64,000 nt of DNA from Candolleomyces eurysporus (GCA_027579435.1 JANBPK010001058.1:1-64000), one strand, 5' to 3'. Shown: positions 43,613 to 55,117, counted from the first letter of the stretch. Numbers and translations: made by a program. The notes: generated from the sequence alone by a model not told the origin.

Positions 43613-45677
43613 ATGGCACGCCTTATTCTTTCCTCCTTCGTGCTTCTGACAGCCACCCAGCTTGGCTTCACGCTCGATGCGAGCCCATTGGGAAACTATG
43701 TTCGCGTTTGCTCTCAAATCGCTCGCAATATAGCTCCAAGTCCTGTTTATTATCCAGGTACTGTTTACGCCATTTTGCTATCGTCTTAAGCTTCATGACT
43801 GGTTATGGTTGGAACAGGCTCCCCGAATTTCCAGTGGCTCAGCTCGCACTGGTCTGGGTCAAGCAGTCAGCTGTCTGCCTGTGTCGTAGAGCCACGCTCC
43901 GCTTCGGACGTTTCTAAGATTGTAACTCTCCATTTGCTGCTCGTTGGGATCGTGATCTGAGATGCCATCTAGTTGCGGATAGTTGGCTCAACACGAACTC
44001 CATTTGCCGTCAGTCCTCACTGAAATGCAGTTACCCGCACAACCCTCACTAACTTTATCTGATTCAGGTCCAAAGTGGAGGTCATACAGCCAATCCCGGC
44101 TTCTCATCAACAAAGGGTGTTCATGTCTCGTTGAACTCTTTGCGCTCTATTCGCTACGATCGTTTCTCCAAAACGGTAGAATTTGGAACTGGTGTGATAT
44201 GGGACGACGTTTACGCCGCCCTCGAACCATACGGAGTGAGTGTCGTCGGTGGAAGAAACACAGGTGTCGGCGTTGGAGGTTTCACTTTAGGAGGAGGTAC
44301 AGCACCCGCTTTGCCTATTTGGACACTCAACTGATCCTTACCTGTCAACCGTCAGGTTACTCCTGGAAGACAAATCAATTGGGGTTAACTATCGATACCG
44401 TCACTGCCTTCGAACTTGTCAAGCCCAACGGTGATGTCGTCACTGTGACTGAGACATCTGATCCCAAGTTATTCTTTGCCCTCAAGGTACTTCGACATGC
44501 TGGTTACCGATTTGCATCCCTTGCTGAAAGCTATTTTTAGGGTTCTCAGAACAATTTTGTGCGTGATCCCAGGAGAATTTCTGCATGGAACTACCCATCT
44601 CATAGGACGTTAGGGTATCGTCACTAAGATCAATCTCAAAACCTTCCCTCAGGGTCCAGTCTGGGTACGACGAATTTTATCGGATGCACACAGAGCATTC
44701 TTGCCTTACGTTGGTCTTTTCCGTGCAGGGCGGTATGATAACATATGTTGGCGACGAACCGATCGCAGCAGCTCGAGCAGCCACTGCAAAATTCGCCAAT
44801 GGTGTCTCAGATCCAAAGGCATCCATCATCAACTCCTTCATACTCTCTCAGGGCACGGTACGAGCTTGTCCTGATTGTATCAACTGGGCTGCGTAATGAC
44901 GTGCATTTAGCCGTTAGTAGTCTTACAGCTCTATTACGATGGTCCCAGGCCCCCTGCAGGCATCTTCAAGGATTTCCTCAGTATACGAGCTGCAGCAACG
45001 GACGTATCGACTCGGAGCTATCTTTCGTTCGTTCAGTCTGTACCAGTCAATGCCTCGTATGGCGTGAGGTATGTTTCCATTATCCACTCCTGGCCCATCT
45101 TTCTCACCAACCGTCCTTCTCTGTACTTCTTCAGAGGATATTTCGAGGCGGTTCCCGTCACTAAGTACACGCCAAAGTTCCTTGATCTGGTATCCAACAC
45201 CTTGGCTGTGAGTGCATCCTATTCGGGTACTCTCCTATTGTGATCACTGATGCCCACCCCTCAATCCAATAGTCAACTTCCGCTGACTTCGCGAACACAT
45301 CCTATATCTCTACCTCCGTTGCTATCGAGCCCTTCCTCCCCACCATCTATTCCCATAACACAACTCCGAGCGCTTACCCATTCGACCGATCGAAGGTGTT
45401 CCAGCCTTGCAATCTTGCCATGTCATGGACCAACCCTGCTGAAGACAAAATCTTTGAGCAAGGGATCAAGAAGGTCAGAGACACCCTGTATGCTGGTCTT
45501 ATTGAGGAGGGTCAGACGGAGACGAGAACTGCGCCGCTATATTCCAATAACGCCATATGGGATACCTCGTTGACACGGATCTATGGTAGCAACCTACCAG
45601 TCTTGAAGACGCTGAAGGCTCAGGTAGACCCGTCTAATGTGATGGGGCTTGCTGGTGGTTTCAAAATTCCGATTTGA
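43613..45677 (+). CDS. Secreted FAD-linked oxidase, berberine-bridge-enzyme-like (copy 2)
   Basis: Eleven exons: 43613-43757, 43818-43921, 43973-44008, 44068-44296, 44356-44486, 44541-44558 (18 nt), 44614-44664, 44729-44857, 44911-45068, 45135-45207 and 45273-45677, giving 492 aa. Signal peptide to about residue 22. The FAD-binding motifs SGGHTANPG (His ligand), GVGVGGFTLGGG and YSWKTNQLGLTIDTV are intact, as is the BBE domain (LYSNNAIWDTSLTRIYG, QVDPSNVMGLAGGF). As in copy 1, there is no second FAD-linking Cys. Exon lengths 104, 36 and 129 are identical to copy 1, confirming common origin. Its 5' half was later duplicated at 49.7-50.2 kb. Confidence 0.92.
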
Positions 45678-46328
45678 TGTTCAGTCACGTTCTGATGTCT
45701 TTTACGATGTTAACGGTTTCTCTAAACCTTAGTTAAAGTTTCGTTCTCCGAGTAAACTACTCAATGGAGCTCTCATATAGCATATTCAAACAGTACACAC
45801 GCAGATATCAACCGGTATTGACTTCAGTTAAACATTAAATTCGGTCTATGTCGCAAGAGTTCGAGATTTACCAGGAGGAAGTAAACCAGGGTCATACGGC
45901 TCTATAATTCTGGCTGGTCGGCTCTCTGATTCAATGCTGATATTCATAGCTCGCCAGCACACCATATCGAACTCATCCTCCCGGATCCAAGTTCGTGCTC
46001 TTGCCATTCTTCAATTCAATGTCTTAAATAGGTGATTTGGAATAGATAATAACACGAAGCTGCTGTGCACATTCATTTCGTCAACCTTCGCAACCCATTT
46101 GAACCTTCCCGGGCACATGGCAGTGGCAGTCTATCTAGCACCCGAGACGATGAACCGTTTACCTGACGCAGAGTATAGCACCCATTGGGGGCACTCCGGT
46201 TGGTACTACCCAGGATTACCATTGGGACACCGTTTATCCCCAGACATCACAAAACTCAGTCAAAAAATCAGGGAATGGTCTTAAGACTTCTCACCGACAC
46301 ATACGGTAGTATGTAATCCAATTTGAGG

Positions 46329-46334
46329 TATAAA
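46329..46334 (+). promoter_or_regulatory. TATA box of FAD oxidase 3
   Basis: GAGGTATAAAG, 75 bases before the ATG at 46,404. The same context occurs before copy 4. Confidence 0.55.
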
Positions 46335-46403
46335 GAGGTCGATATCGAAGCTGCGGAATACCAGTGCTTNCCCAATAGNCCCCTCTTCACCACTTACTGC
46401 GCA

Positions 46404-48519
46404 ATGGTTCGCTTTCTAGTCTCTACGCTCGGCGTTTTGGCAGCCTCTGCTGCTGTTACATGCCACGCACAGCCCGATGTGGACAAGGCCCAGCTACAGA
46501 GCCGCTACAGCGCGTCCGATCTTGCTACGAGAAATGGCCAGAAGGACTATACGCATGTCTGTTCACGTATAGCCAGCAGCATTTCTCCCAGCGCCATCCA
46601 CTATCCAGGTCGGTTTGAGAATGGCACTCAGTTCTTGCAGGCTTTGACTTCGTGCACACTAGGTTCTCCAGTGTACGCGTGGCTTAACTCTCACTGGTCT
46701 GCGTCGAGTGACCAGCCGTCGGCTTGTGTTGCTGAACCTCGCTCCGCGTCGGATGTTTCGACAATCGTACGTTTCTCAGTTTCTCGATATCCGGCTTGCT
46801 ATGTTTTGATTTCCATTCCTTGACTTTTTCTCCTTCCCATATGATATTATTTAGCTCCGAATAATAGGCCAAACACGTACCCCGTTCGCTGTGAGTGCCC
46901 TTCGCTTTCTGTTTTTCTATGCTCATACCCATCGGCATAGGTCCAAAGCGGAGGCCACGCTACTAACCCTGAGTTCTCATCCACCCCGGGAGTTCATATC
47001 TCTTTGTATTCGCTTCGCTCCATCGACTACAGCAGTACCTCTCAGACTGTGGAGATCGGCACTGGTCTTAGTTGGGACGATGTCTATGCTGCACTTGAGC
47101 CTCAGGGTGTGAGCGTCGCTGGTGGCAGAGTGACCGACGTCGGTGTTGGAGGGTTCGCTCTCGGAGGCGGTATGACCTTCAGTGTTCCTTTCATTGACCG
47201 GTCGCTGAAGTATGTTCTGTCGTTCGATAGGTTATAGCTGGAAGACCAACCAGCACGGATTGGCTATTGACACTGTGACTGCGTTCGAGCTCGTTAAACC
47301 AGATGGTGACGTCGTTAAAGTCACGGAGAAGTGTGACTCTGAACTTTTCTTCGGTCTTAAGGTTTGTAACAAGCCTATTCCGAAGATTAGGTAACAATTG
47401 ACATATTTCTACGTCCAGGGTGCTTCGAACAACTTTGTAAGTGATTATCTATTCAAAAAATGTGTCGGTATTGTGCTTATAGCCCTTCTTAAGGGGATCG
47501 TTACGAGAATCACTCTCAAGACCTTTGCCCAAGGACCAGTATGGGTCAGGAGAATTTCTTCATCTCTTCTGCTTCAATCCTCTGAAGTCCCTGAAACTAC
47601 AGGGGGGTTTCTTGTCTTTCACGGACCCTCAAGCAATTGCGGGCCTTGGTGCAGCTACGGCTAAGTTCTCCACCGAAGTCAAAGATCCGAAGGCCTCTAT
47701 TCTGAGTACTTTGACATACTACCAAGGGAGTGTACGTCGTACATGGTTCATCCTTTGAGGTCATACTAACATAAACCCATATGCGAAGCTTTCGGGCAGC
47801 GCGCAGCTGTTCTACGACGGTCCTAACCCGCCTCCTGGGATCTTTGATGATATTATGGCGCTACCTTCAACTTCGGCGGATGTCTCAACTCGAAGCCACC
47901 TCTCCCTCATCCTGTCGACCCCTGCCAATGCAACATATGGTCTAAGGTGAGTCTTTCGTTCTATGTTGTCAGGTCAAGCGGCTAATTAAGTTTAGGACGT
48001 ACTTCGACACGGTGCCAGTGGTTGACTACTCTCCTGAGTTTATGAAGTTGGTCCAGGATACCTCAGTCGTGAGTCCTCTTTCAAGGATCCACAGTCCGTT
48101 ACTCAGCCCAAGTAATCCAGGCCGCTGGACAAGAGCTGGCATCGACATCATTTATAGCCTTAAGCCTTGTTGCCGAGCCTTTCCTCCCAACAATTCTCTC
48201 TCACAACCCGTCTCGAACCGCCTACCCATTCACACGGTCGAAGGCGTACACCCCTTTCAACACGATCATATCATGGGCTAATGCCACAGACGACAATGTG
48301 ATTGCCGAGGTGGTGAAGAAGATCAGGAACACGCTTTCCAAGGCTTTGGTTGATGAGGGTCAGGGCGACATTTTCGATGCTCCACTGTATCCCAACTATG
48401 CGCTCTACGACACGCCAGTGGAGAGAATTTATGGCAGCAATTTACCAACTTTGAAGGCGCTGAAAGCTAGAGTAGATCCAACAAATGTTATGGGGCTTGC
48501 TGGTGGATTCAAAGTTTAG
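46404..48519 (+). CDS. Secreted FAD-linked oxidase, berberine-bridge-enzyme-like (copy 3)
   Basis: Spliced like copy 2, with first exon 46404-46608 and last exon from about 48,120 to the stop at 48,517-48,519; about 510 aa. Signal peptide (VRFLVSTLGVLAASAAVTCHA), then a 35-residue linker absent from copies 1 and 2. Motifs: PSACVAEPRSASDVSTI, VQSGGHATNPE (FAD His), GVGVGGFALGGG, YSWKTNQHGLAIDTV, LYDGPNPPPGIFDD-type mid region, LYPNYALYDTPVERIYG and VDPTNVMGLAGGF at the C-terminus. The intron after NNF ends in AAG (before GGGATCGTT), an unusual acceptor also used by copy 4. Copy 3 and copy 4 are the closest pair in the array. Confidence 0.9.
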
Positions 48520-48534
48520 GACAGACAGTCTACT

Positions 48535-48640
48535 TACATTTCCATACTATAAATCGTCTGTAAAATCTGGTTCCAAGTAATCCGCACTCATCCCATCCCA
48601 TCGCCCCCGTTGACGTCCTCCAGCCATCTATGCATACTGC
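48535..48640 (-). pseudogene. Remnant of the 3' end of an F-box gene
   Basis: CTTACATTTCCATACTA.AAATCGTC and GCCGTTGACGTCCTCCAGCCA-like sequence matches the last 100 bases of the F-box gene at 52,869 and its spacing to the upstream oxidase stop. It encodes WLEDVNGGDG on the minus strand and then goes out of frame. It marks the right border of a segmental duplication. Confidence 0.75.
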
Positions 48641-49091
48641 TGAGGCCGCTTCCTGAGATTCCAGCTTTTCATCCGAGTATCTCAGATAAAAGCCCCCTAA
48701 TTTTGCGAGCCCAACTGGTAGTTTCCGGGGATTATTTGATGACTGTTGAAGCTTGAAGCTTGAAGCGAAGGGGTTGTGGGCAAAAGCCGTCAGGCTTTCC
48801 CCCCGTGATCTAAGAGTGAGATCGAGGTGATGCGACACCCATAAAACTAGGAGACGAGTGAATGTGCTGCTCACCCCCCGGTGTTTCATTTCATATCGGC
48901 CAATCTCCGTCTGCGAGCCGCCAAGCATACCAAGGTCGCTCCGCCTAAGTGTGTGTGACCCACTGAGTACTGTCCTGGGCAGCCGGAGGCAAAAACTTGA
49001 CCAGTGGCCGAACGCCTCTGAAAGCCCGTTAGAGTGAGCAAGTAGACAACAGCAGGCTGAGGTTTGGGGAAGCCTATGTGTATCACATCTC
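48641..49091. other. Intergenic stretch, nothing recognised
   Basis: A minus-strand frame of 188 codons (48530-49096) crosses this stretch and the F-box remnant; its composition is not protein-like and I see no domain. Confidence 0.4.
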
Positions 49092-49271
49092 TCCATATGA
49101 TGTCGACGTGAAACGCGGTGGAACTCAAAAAGAGACGAATACTGGTACGCTGATTACGGGAGACTAGACAACATGAGGGGAGCGCGTGAGATCAGATTCC
49201 ATATGATGTCGACTTGAAACGCAGTGGAACTCAAAAGGAGATGAATATCGGTAGGCTGATGACAGGAGACT
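49092..49271. repeat. Direct repeat, about 77 bp, two copies 106 bp apart
   Basis: TCCATATGATGTCGAC.TGAAACGC.GTGGAACTCAAAA.GAGA.GAATA..GGTA begins at 49,092 and again at 49,198. Confidence 0.8.
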
Positions 49272-49699
49272 CTTACATCCCGCAAAACTGCGGCTCTTCT
49301 GGTGCCAGGAGTCAATTTCACCGCGAGAGGCACGACGACCTCTAGCAAGGTAGGCCCCTGCGTGTCTCAGTGAAGGAGCCGCAGATATGCACAGTTTCTA
49401 GTCGAAATCCAGAAAGGCTGGATTCAATGTATGAGAATGAGGGATTGATTGAAAGCGGTACGAGCATGCAGTGCCCAATAAGGCTGCTCAGCACATCTCT
49501 CTGGGATTCCGTAGCGGATGTTGGCCGGTGGCAAAGAGGGTGGCAGAAGAGGACGGCTAGCGCTGGCGAATGGTATAATCGCTGACCACTATCTGCGTGA
49601 TTGGCTGACTCCCGTCGATATCGGTTGAGGGGCATCGGCGTGGGCTCCCATTGCAAGTCGAGCGAGCGCCCCCAAACACCTTGAGAGGCATTGCTCTGA

Positions 49700-50190
49700 C
49701 CTCTCACAGGCCATTCTCCGTTGTTCTCCTTACTTTTTCCTCCTTCGTACTTCTGTCAGTCACTCACCTTGCCTTCGCGCTCGATGCGAGCCCATTGGGA
49801 AACTATGCTCCCACTGTAACTCTAAGTCCTATGTATTATCTATGTGATGTTTAGAGACACCCTCCGGTTCAGACTTTTCTAAGATTATCCGTCTCCATTT
49901 TTCTGCTCGTTGTTGGTGTCGTCGTCTAACATGCCATCCAGTTGGGTAGTTGGCTCAACGCGAACTCCATTTGCCGTTACCTTGCACAACCCTCACTAAC
50001 TTTATTTGATTCAAGTCCACATCACCAATCCCGGCTCCACCAATCCCGACTCCACCAATCCCGGCTCCGCTAATCTCGGCTCCACCAGTCCTAGTCCCGG
50101 CTGCTCATCAACAAAGGGCGTTCACATCTTGTTAAATTCCGTGCGGTCTATTCTCTACGATCGTTTCTCCTGAACGGTAGGATTTTTAGA
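49700..50190 (+). pseudogene. Decayed, internally deleted FAD oxidase copy
   Basis: Matches the 5' part of copy 2: promoter from about 49,560, signal-peptide segment (TCCTCCTTCGT.CTTCTG...GATGCGAGCCCATTGGGAAACTATG), exon 3 and the start of exon 4 (AACAAAGGGCGTTCACATC). The ATG is lost (CCATGG became CTCCGTTG), exon 2 is mostly gone and the frame is broken. Near 50,175 the sequence jumps from exon 4 to the 3' flank of copy 2 (GATCAGTCACGTTCTGAT), so about 1.5 kb was deleted. Confidence 0.85.
50023..50100 (+). repeat. 15-bp minisatellite in the oxidase pseudogene
   Basis: About five units of ACCAATCCCGGCTCC with substitutions. In the old frame each unit encodes Thr-Asn-Pro-Gly-Ser, an expansion of the single TANPG segment next to the FAD-binding His of copy 2. 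Confidence 0.75.
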
Positions 50191-50655
50191 TTCTAACTTA
50201 ATGATCAGTCACGTTCTGATCTCTTCTACGATGCTAGCCGTTTCTGTGAATCTTAGTCCAAGTCTCGTTCTTCATTCTTCATGTCACATACTCAAGGAAG
50301 CTCTAATGTATCGCGTTCGAACGTACGTACGCAAATGTCAGTGGTTCTTGGCTTCGGGTTGCCCGGCTCTCTGTCCTCATTGTTGATCATTCATAGCTTG
50401 CCGGCACCATATCGAACGTGCTCTTCCCATTCTTCAATTCAGTGACTTAGATACGTCATTTGGAACGGACAACAACACGCAGCAGCTGCGCACTATTCAT
50501 TTCATAGACTCAACACATTTGAACATTGCTGCGCACATGGCAGTGATAATAGTACATGACGCTCGAGACGATGAATTGTTTACCTGACACAAAGTATAGC
50601 GCCCATTGGGGGCATCACCGCTGGTGCATGCATAGTATGTAATCTAAATTTGAGG
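50191..50655. other. Duplicated 3' flank/promoter between oxidase copies
   Basis: Colinear with 45,690-46,328, the spacer between copies 2 and 3, at moderate identity. No gene. Confidence 0.6.
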
Positions 50656-50661
50656 TATAAA
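50656..50661 (+). promoter_or_regulatory. TATA box of FAD oxidase 4
   Basis: GAGGTATAAAG, 73 bases before the ATG at 50,729, same context as copy 3. Confidence 0.55.
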
Positions 50662-50728
50662 GTAGTCGGTGTCGAAGCTGCAGAATACCAGTGCCCCCCA
50701 CAAGCCTCTATTCCCCTCTTATCACGCA

Positions 50729-52845
50729 ATGGTTCGCTTTCTGGTCTCTACGCTCGCAGTCCTGGCAGTCTCTGCTGCTACGTGCCATGCACGGCCCGAT
50801 GTGGACAAGGCCCAGCTACAGAGCCGCTATGGCTCGTCTGATCTTGTAAAGAGAGATGGCCAGAAGGACTATAAGCATGTATGTTCACGGATAGCCAGCA
50901 GCATTTCTCCCAGTGCAGTCCACTATCCAGGTCAGACTAAAAAATGGTAGTCAGTTCTTGCAGGCTTTGACTTCTTGCATGAGCCTAGGTTCCCCAGTGT
51001 ACACATGGCTAAACTCTCACTTCTCTGCGTCGAGTAACCAGCTGTCGGCTTGTGTTGCTGAACCTCGATCCTCGTCGGATGTCTCGAAAATCGTACGTTT
51101 CTCAGGCTTCTCTTTATCCGCTCAGTAGTGATTTGACTTCGATTTCTCTGACTCTTCTCCTTCCCATATGATATTATTTAGCTGCGAATCATAGGCCAAA
51201 CACGTTCCCCGTTCGCTGTGAGTGCCCTTCATGCTCCATTTTTCAAAGCTCATATCCGCTGGGCGTAGGTCCAAAGCGGAGGCCACGCTACTAACCCTGG
51301 GTTCTCATCCACCCCGGGTGTTCACATCTCTTTGTACTCACTACGCTCCATCGACTACAACAGTGCCTCCCAGACTGTGGAGATCGGCACTGGTCTCAAG
51401 TGGGACGATGTCTATGCTGCACTTGAGCCTCATGGAGTGAGCGTCGCTGGTGGCAGAGTTACCGACGTCGGTGTTGGAGGGTTCACTCTTGGCGGAGGTA
51501 TGACCTTCGGCGTCCTTTTTCTTGACCGGTCGCTGAGGTATCTTTTGTCGTTCGATAGGTTATAGTTGGAAGACTAACCAGCACGGATTGACCATTGATA
51601 CTGTGTCCGCGTTCGAGCTCGTTCAACCGAACGGTGAGGTTGTGAAAGTCACGGAGGAGCGCGACTCTGAGTTGTTCTTCGGTCTAAAGGTTTGTCGCGA
51701 GCTCATTCCGAAGTTATGTGGCAATTGACATGTTTCTACGCCTAGGGTGCTTCAAACAACTTTGTAAGTGATGATCCATTCAATAAATGTACTAGTATCG
51801 TGCTTATAGCCCTTTTTCAAGGGGATCGTTACGAAAATCATTCTTAAGACCTTTGCTCAAGGACAAGTATGGGTACGGGAACTTCTACTTCTCTCCTTCT
51901 TCATTTTTCTGAAGTCCCTGGTGTTACAGGGTGGTTTCTTAGCCTTCACGGACCCTCAAGCCATTTCGGGTCTCGGTGCAGCTACGGCTAAGTTCTCCAC
52001 TGAAGTAAAAGATCCGAAGGCCTCTATTCTGAGCTCTTTCTCATACTTGCAAGGGAGTGTACGTCATGCATAGTTCATCCTTCGAAATCTTACTAACGTA
52101 AATCCATATGCTCAGCCTTTTAGCGGTGTGCAGCTGTTCTACGATGGTCCCAACCCGCCTCCTGGAATCTTCGATGATTTTCTGGCGCTGCCTTCAGCTA
52201 TGGCGAACGTCTCGACTCGAAGTCACCTCTCCCTCATCCTATCCACCCCTGCCAATGAAACCCATGGTCTAAGGTAAATCTTTCGTCCCGTGCTTTNGGG
52301 TCAGGCAGCTAATTAAGTTTAGAACATANTTCGACACGGTACCAGTGGTTGACTACTCTCCTGAGTTCTTGNAGTTAGTCCNGGATACCTCAGCTGTAAG
52401 TCNTCTTTCAATGNTTCACAGTCCATCGCTCAAGCCACTCCTCCAGGCCGCTGGACAAGAGCTGGCATCTACATCCCTCTTGATGTTTAACCTTGTTGCC
52501 GAGCCTTTCCTCCCAACAATTCTCTCCCACAACCCGTCTCGAACCGCCTACCCATTCACGCGGTCGAAGGTGTACACCCCTTTCAACATCGCAGTATCAT
52601 GGACTAATGCCACAGACGACGGAGTGATTGCAGAGGTGGTGAAGAANGTCAGGAACANGCTNTCNGANGCTCTGGTTGCTGAGGGTCAGAGTGACATTGT
52701 CGATGCCCCGCTNTACTGCAACTATGCTCTCTACGACACGCCGGTNGAGAGACTTTATGGCAGCAATTTGCCAGATTTGAAGNTGCTGAAAGNTAGAGTA
52801 GATCCAACAAATGTTATGGGGCTNGCTGGNGGATTCAAGGTTTAG
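50729..52845 (+). CDS. Secreted FAD-linked oxidase, berberine-bridge-enzyme-like (copy 4)
   Basis: Very close to copy 3 in sequence and intron positions; about 510 aa. Signal peptide VRFLVSTLAVLAVSAATCHA and the same linker. FAD His in VQSGGHATNPG, loop GVGVGGFTLGGG, YSWKTNQHGLTIDTV, YDGPNPPPGIFDDFLALP and C-terminus VDPTNVMG. The exons are all recognisable, and no stop or frameshift is visible upstream of 52,290. From there to the stop at 52,843-52,845 about 20 single Ns occur, mostly in place of one base and not shifting the frame. Codon-level differences from copy 3 suggest it is functional. It sits 23 bases from the convergent F-box gene's stop codon. Confidence 0.88.
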
Positions 52846-52868
52846 GACAGTGTACTTACATTTCCATA

Positions 52869-53891
52869 CTACAAATCGTCATCTGTATANTCTGGCTCCC
52901 AGTAGTNCGCACTCGTCCCATCGCCGCCGTTGACGTCCTCCAGCCACCACTGGNCTGATAATTCCAGCATTTCATGGCAAACCCGGGTGTCCAGGAAGNA
53001 CCAAGTGCAGTTCAATTTCGGGATGGCCGAGGGATCGAANTTTCGGTAGAACACTCGCTGGGTGACGATCTTCATGGTGNTNTTCAGTGGNCTCGAGGAG
53101 ATGATATCTCTCCACCATCTAACGCACGCGACNAGCCCCACCATGCGGAGTATCTTCAGGGATGGAAACATNCTCTGAANATNCTNCGANTTGCCGNTCT
53201 TTGANATGTCCGGGNTGGCGTACATTTCCGAAAGGTAGATGGAGAGCTGTCGAAGACGAGGGAGAGGAGGGAAGANGATANCGTGNGGAATTAGGCGGTT
53301 TGGCTTGAAATANAGCGAGAAGATTTCGAGGGTATACGCGCAAGCTTCCAAGAGCCTCCGCATCGCACCATAAACGCGGTAATTGAACTGGTCCAGGGCA
53401 TTGAGACAGTTTGCCAGATCAGAGAGGCTCGACAATGATTGACCCGCTCTGGTTGTGCGATCTGGATCATTCAAAACGTCTTCCAGCTCGTTCGCAGAGA
53501 TTTCTTCCTCATCGGAGCCGACCGACTCTGACTCTGTACCATCGGAAGTCAGAGACGGCTCGTAATCGTTATCCTCCGAATCGTCTTCTGGAGCGTAGGA
53601 CTCTTCCGGAAATACTTCCTCCTTGAAGGGTTTAGGTAAAGTGATACAGAGAAACCGGGTCCCCAAGGTTCCATTATCTTCTTTNTNTTTTGATACTTGT
53701 TTTTCGAGCTTTAGAAGTTGCTCGATGGTGTCGATTTTGACGGAATAGTACAGATGTCCCCGNGAAATTTCATTGATGCGCTGGGAGACCAGGGAAAGCG
53801 AGCGGGCGGTTTTTCCGTCGTCGAGACATGCAATGTGAAGGATTTCNGCCCAGATTTCCAAGGGAATATNTTCGACGCAAGACATGAGCAA
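52869..53891 (-). CDS. F-box protein
   Basis: Single exon of about 340 aa. F-box proteins recruit substrates to SCF ubiquitin ligases. The F-box is at the N-terminus: residues about 8-45 read IPLEIW-EILHIACLD and SLSLVSQRINEI, as in the many agaricomycete F-box-like proteins. The middle has an acidic stretch (residues about 95-130, with EDDSEDNDYEP and GSDEEE). The C-terminal half lacks clear leucine-rich or WD repeats but ends in WWLEDVNGGDG. About 25 single Ns fall in the gene, and the frame is kept across them. A truncated copy of its 3' end lies at 48.5 kb. Substrate unknown. Confidence 0.75.
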   Translation of the reverse strand: MLMSCVEXIPLEIWXEILHIACLDDGKTARSLSLVSQRINEIXRGHLYYSVKIDTIEQLLKLEKQVSKXKEDNGTLGTRFLCITLPKPFKEEVFPEESYAPEDDSEDNDYEPSLTSDGTESESVGSDEEEISANELEDVLNDPDRTTRAGQSLSSLSDLANCLNALDQFNYRVYGAMRRLLEACAYTLEIFSXYFKPNRLIXHXIXFPPLPRLRQLSIYLSEMYAXPDXSKXGXSXXXQXMFPSLKILRMVGXVACVRWWRDIISSXPLXXTMKIVTQRVFYRXFDPSAIPKLNCTWXFLDTRVCHEMLELSXQWWLEDVNGGDGTSAXYWEPXYTDDDL

Positions 53892-55117
53892 AGGGGATTG
53901 GACATTGNNAGAAAAGTCNGCTCGCNTTCCAACGTGGATACACCAGAGGACGCGTGAGAACANNTATCAAGCTCATCAAATGGAGAGATCGCTCCNNNNC
54001 NNTNGCACATCCTGTTGTCTTTCACCACACCACAGCCAGTNGGTCNCTACAATAGCCNCTACAGACCACGCACCTTCAANCGTGAATTNCCCACATTACG
54101 GTANTATCATTGCTCACTNTCTATCAGACCTAATAGACTNCTATTCGCAACAGGCAACCTTCGGTGTCTTTTGCACCACGGTGNCGCCAGTCTNGGAATC
54201 TACTATGCGGCTTANGNTCAAGAGCCTTGCCAGAACNGCTCNTTTGGTCACCGAGTACCTCTTACCCGTCTTGGAAGAAAGCTTGTAGAGAGTGGGAATC
54301 TCGAGCTNTGGTCACCGACTCCGAGTGCGGATATCAACTTGTGCAGGAGGTCACGTCACCTAGGATGGCCTGGTCACTGGCGGTTCTTCAATGGAAAACT
54401 GCCTAGATAACACGGCTGTGGNCAAGGCTTATAGTATGTTNTGTTGGAATCGCACTNCACNGACATTCTGTTTGGGCACAGGCTTTTGCTGCNTAGGGCG
54501 ATCGATTCGCCACCCAACTCCGTTTGGCCNTTACTCANTGCGCTATCAACCAACCCGGTACGTCACTTGCATTCCAGGCATTGTATATGACGATAATTGC
54601 ACGTCAAATACCCTTGAAATACCTTCTTGTGGCCTCAGCCTCCCGCTATTCTTCGGCCCGTCCAACTTTCGCTCGAATTGGAACGGGCCTTGCCTTTTCC
54701 TTTTCTGGCAATGCCGCCGCACNGTCTTATTCTGGATTCCTCATATGCCTTTCCCTTTGTCGGAAATNGTCTGTCGAATTTCTTCTGCAACGCGTCAACC
54801 TGTCCAAACTACAAACTCCTTGATCCATAAGCTCTGGCCCTCGACAAGCCCTTGTTGTTAATCAGGCATCANACTTGTCGCTGANGCAGCTGGCAAAGTC
54901 ATTATCCTGCTTCTTGCGTCGCTTACGNGTTGATGTCTCTGTCCTTGACTTTCGCTTTCGGACCTATTTTCGGTCTCCTTGTTCGCACTCGTCTCATATA
55001 GGNTACCATATGTCCAAGAAAGAGATCCCACCTTTTCGTTCACCATTTTCTTTCATTTTTTCATTTTCTGTTTCGTCGAGGGGGAGAGCTGAGCCAAGCG
55101 TTAGGACTTGATACGCA
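53892..55117. other. N-rich intergenic stretch
   Basis: About 40 unresolved bases are scattered here. Frames between 54,015 and 54,860 have some Cys- and Pro-rich segments, but no frame can be followed convincingly across the Ns. No pheromone-like CaaX end was found. Confidence 0.45.

Noticed and set aside
48530..49096. 188-codon minus-strand frame
   Set aside because: Begins in ordinary spacer and ends in an out-of-frame F-box remnant; the matching F-box frame is a different one.
50023..50100. CRISPR-like or regulatory iterons
   Set aside because: A short coding-derived minisatellite in a eukaryotic pseudogene explains it.
54015..54861. Cys-containing frames before receptor 1
   Set aside because: Too many Ns to follow any frame; no conserved motif or CaaX end.
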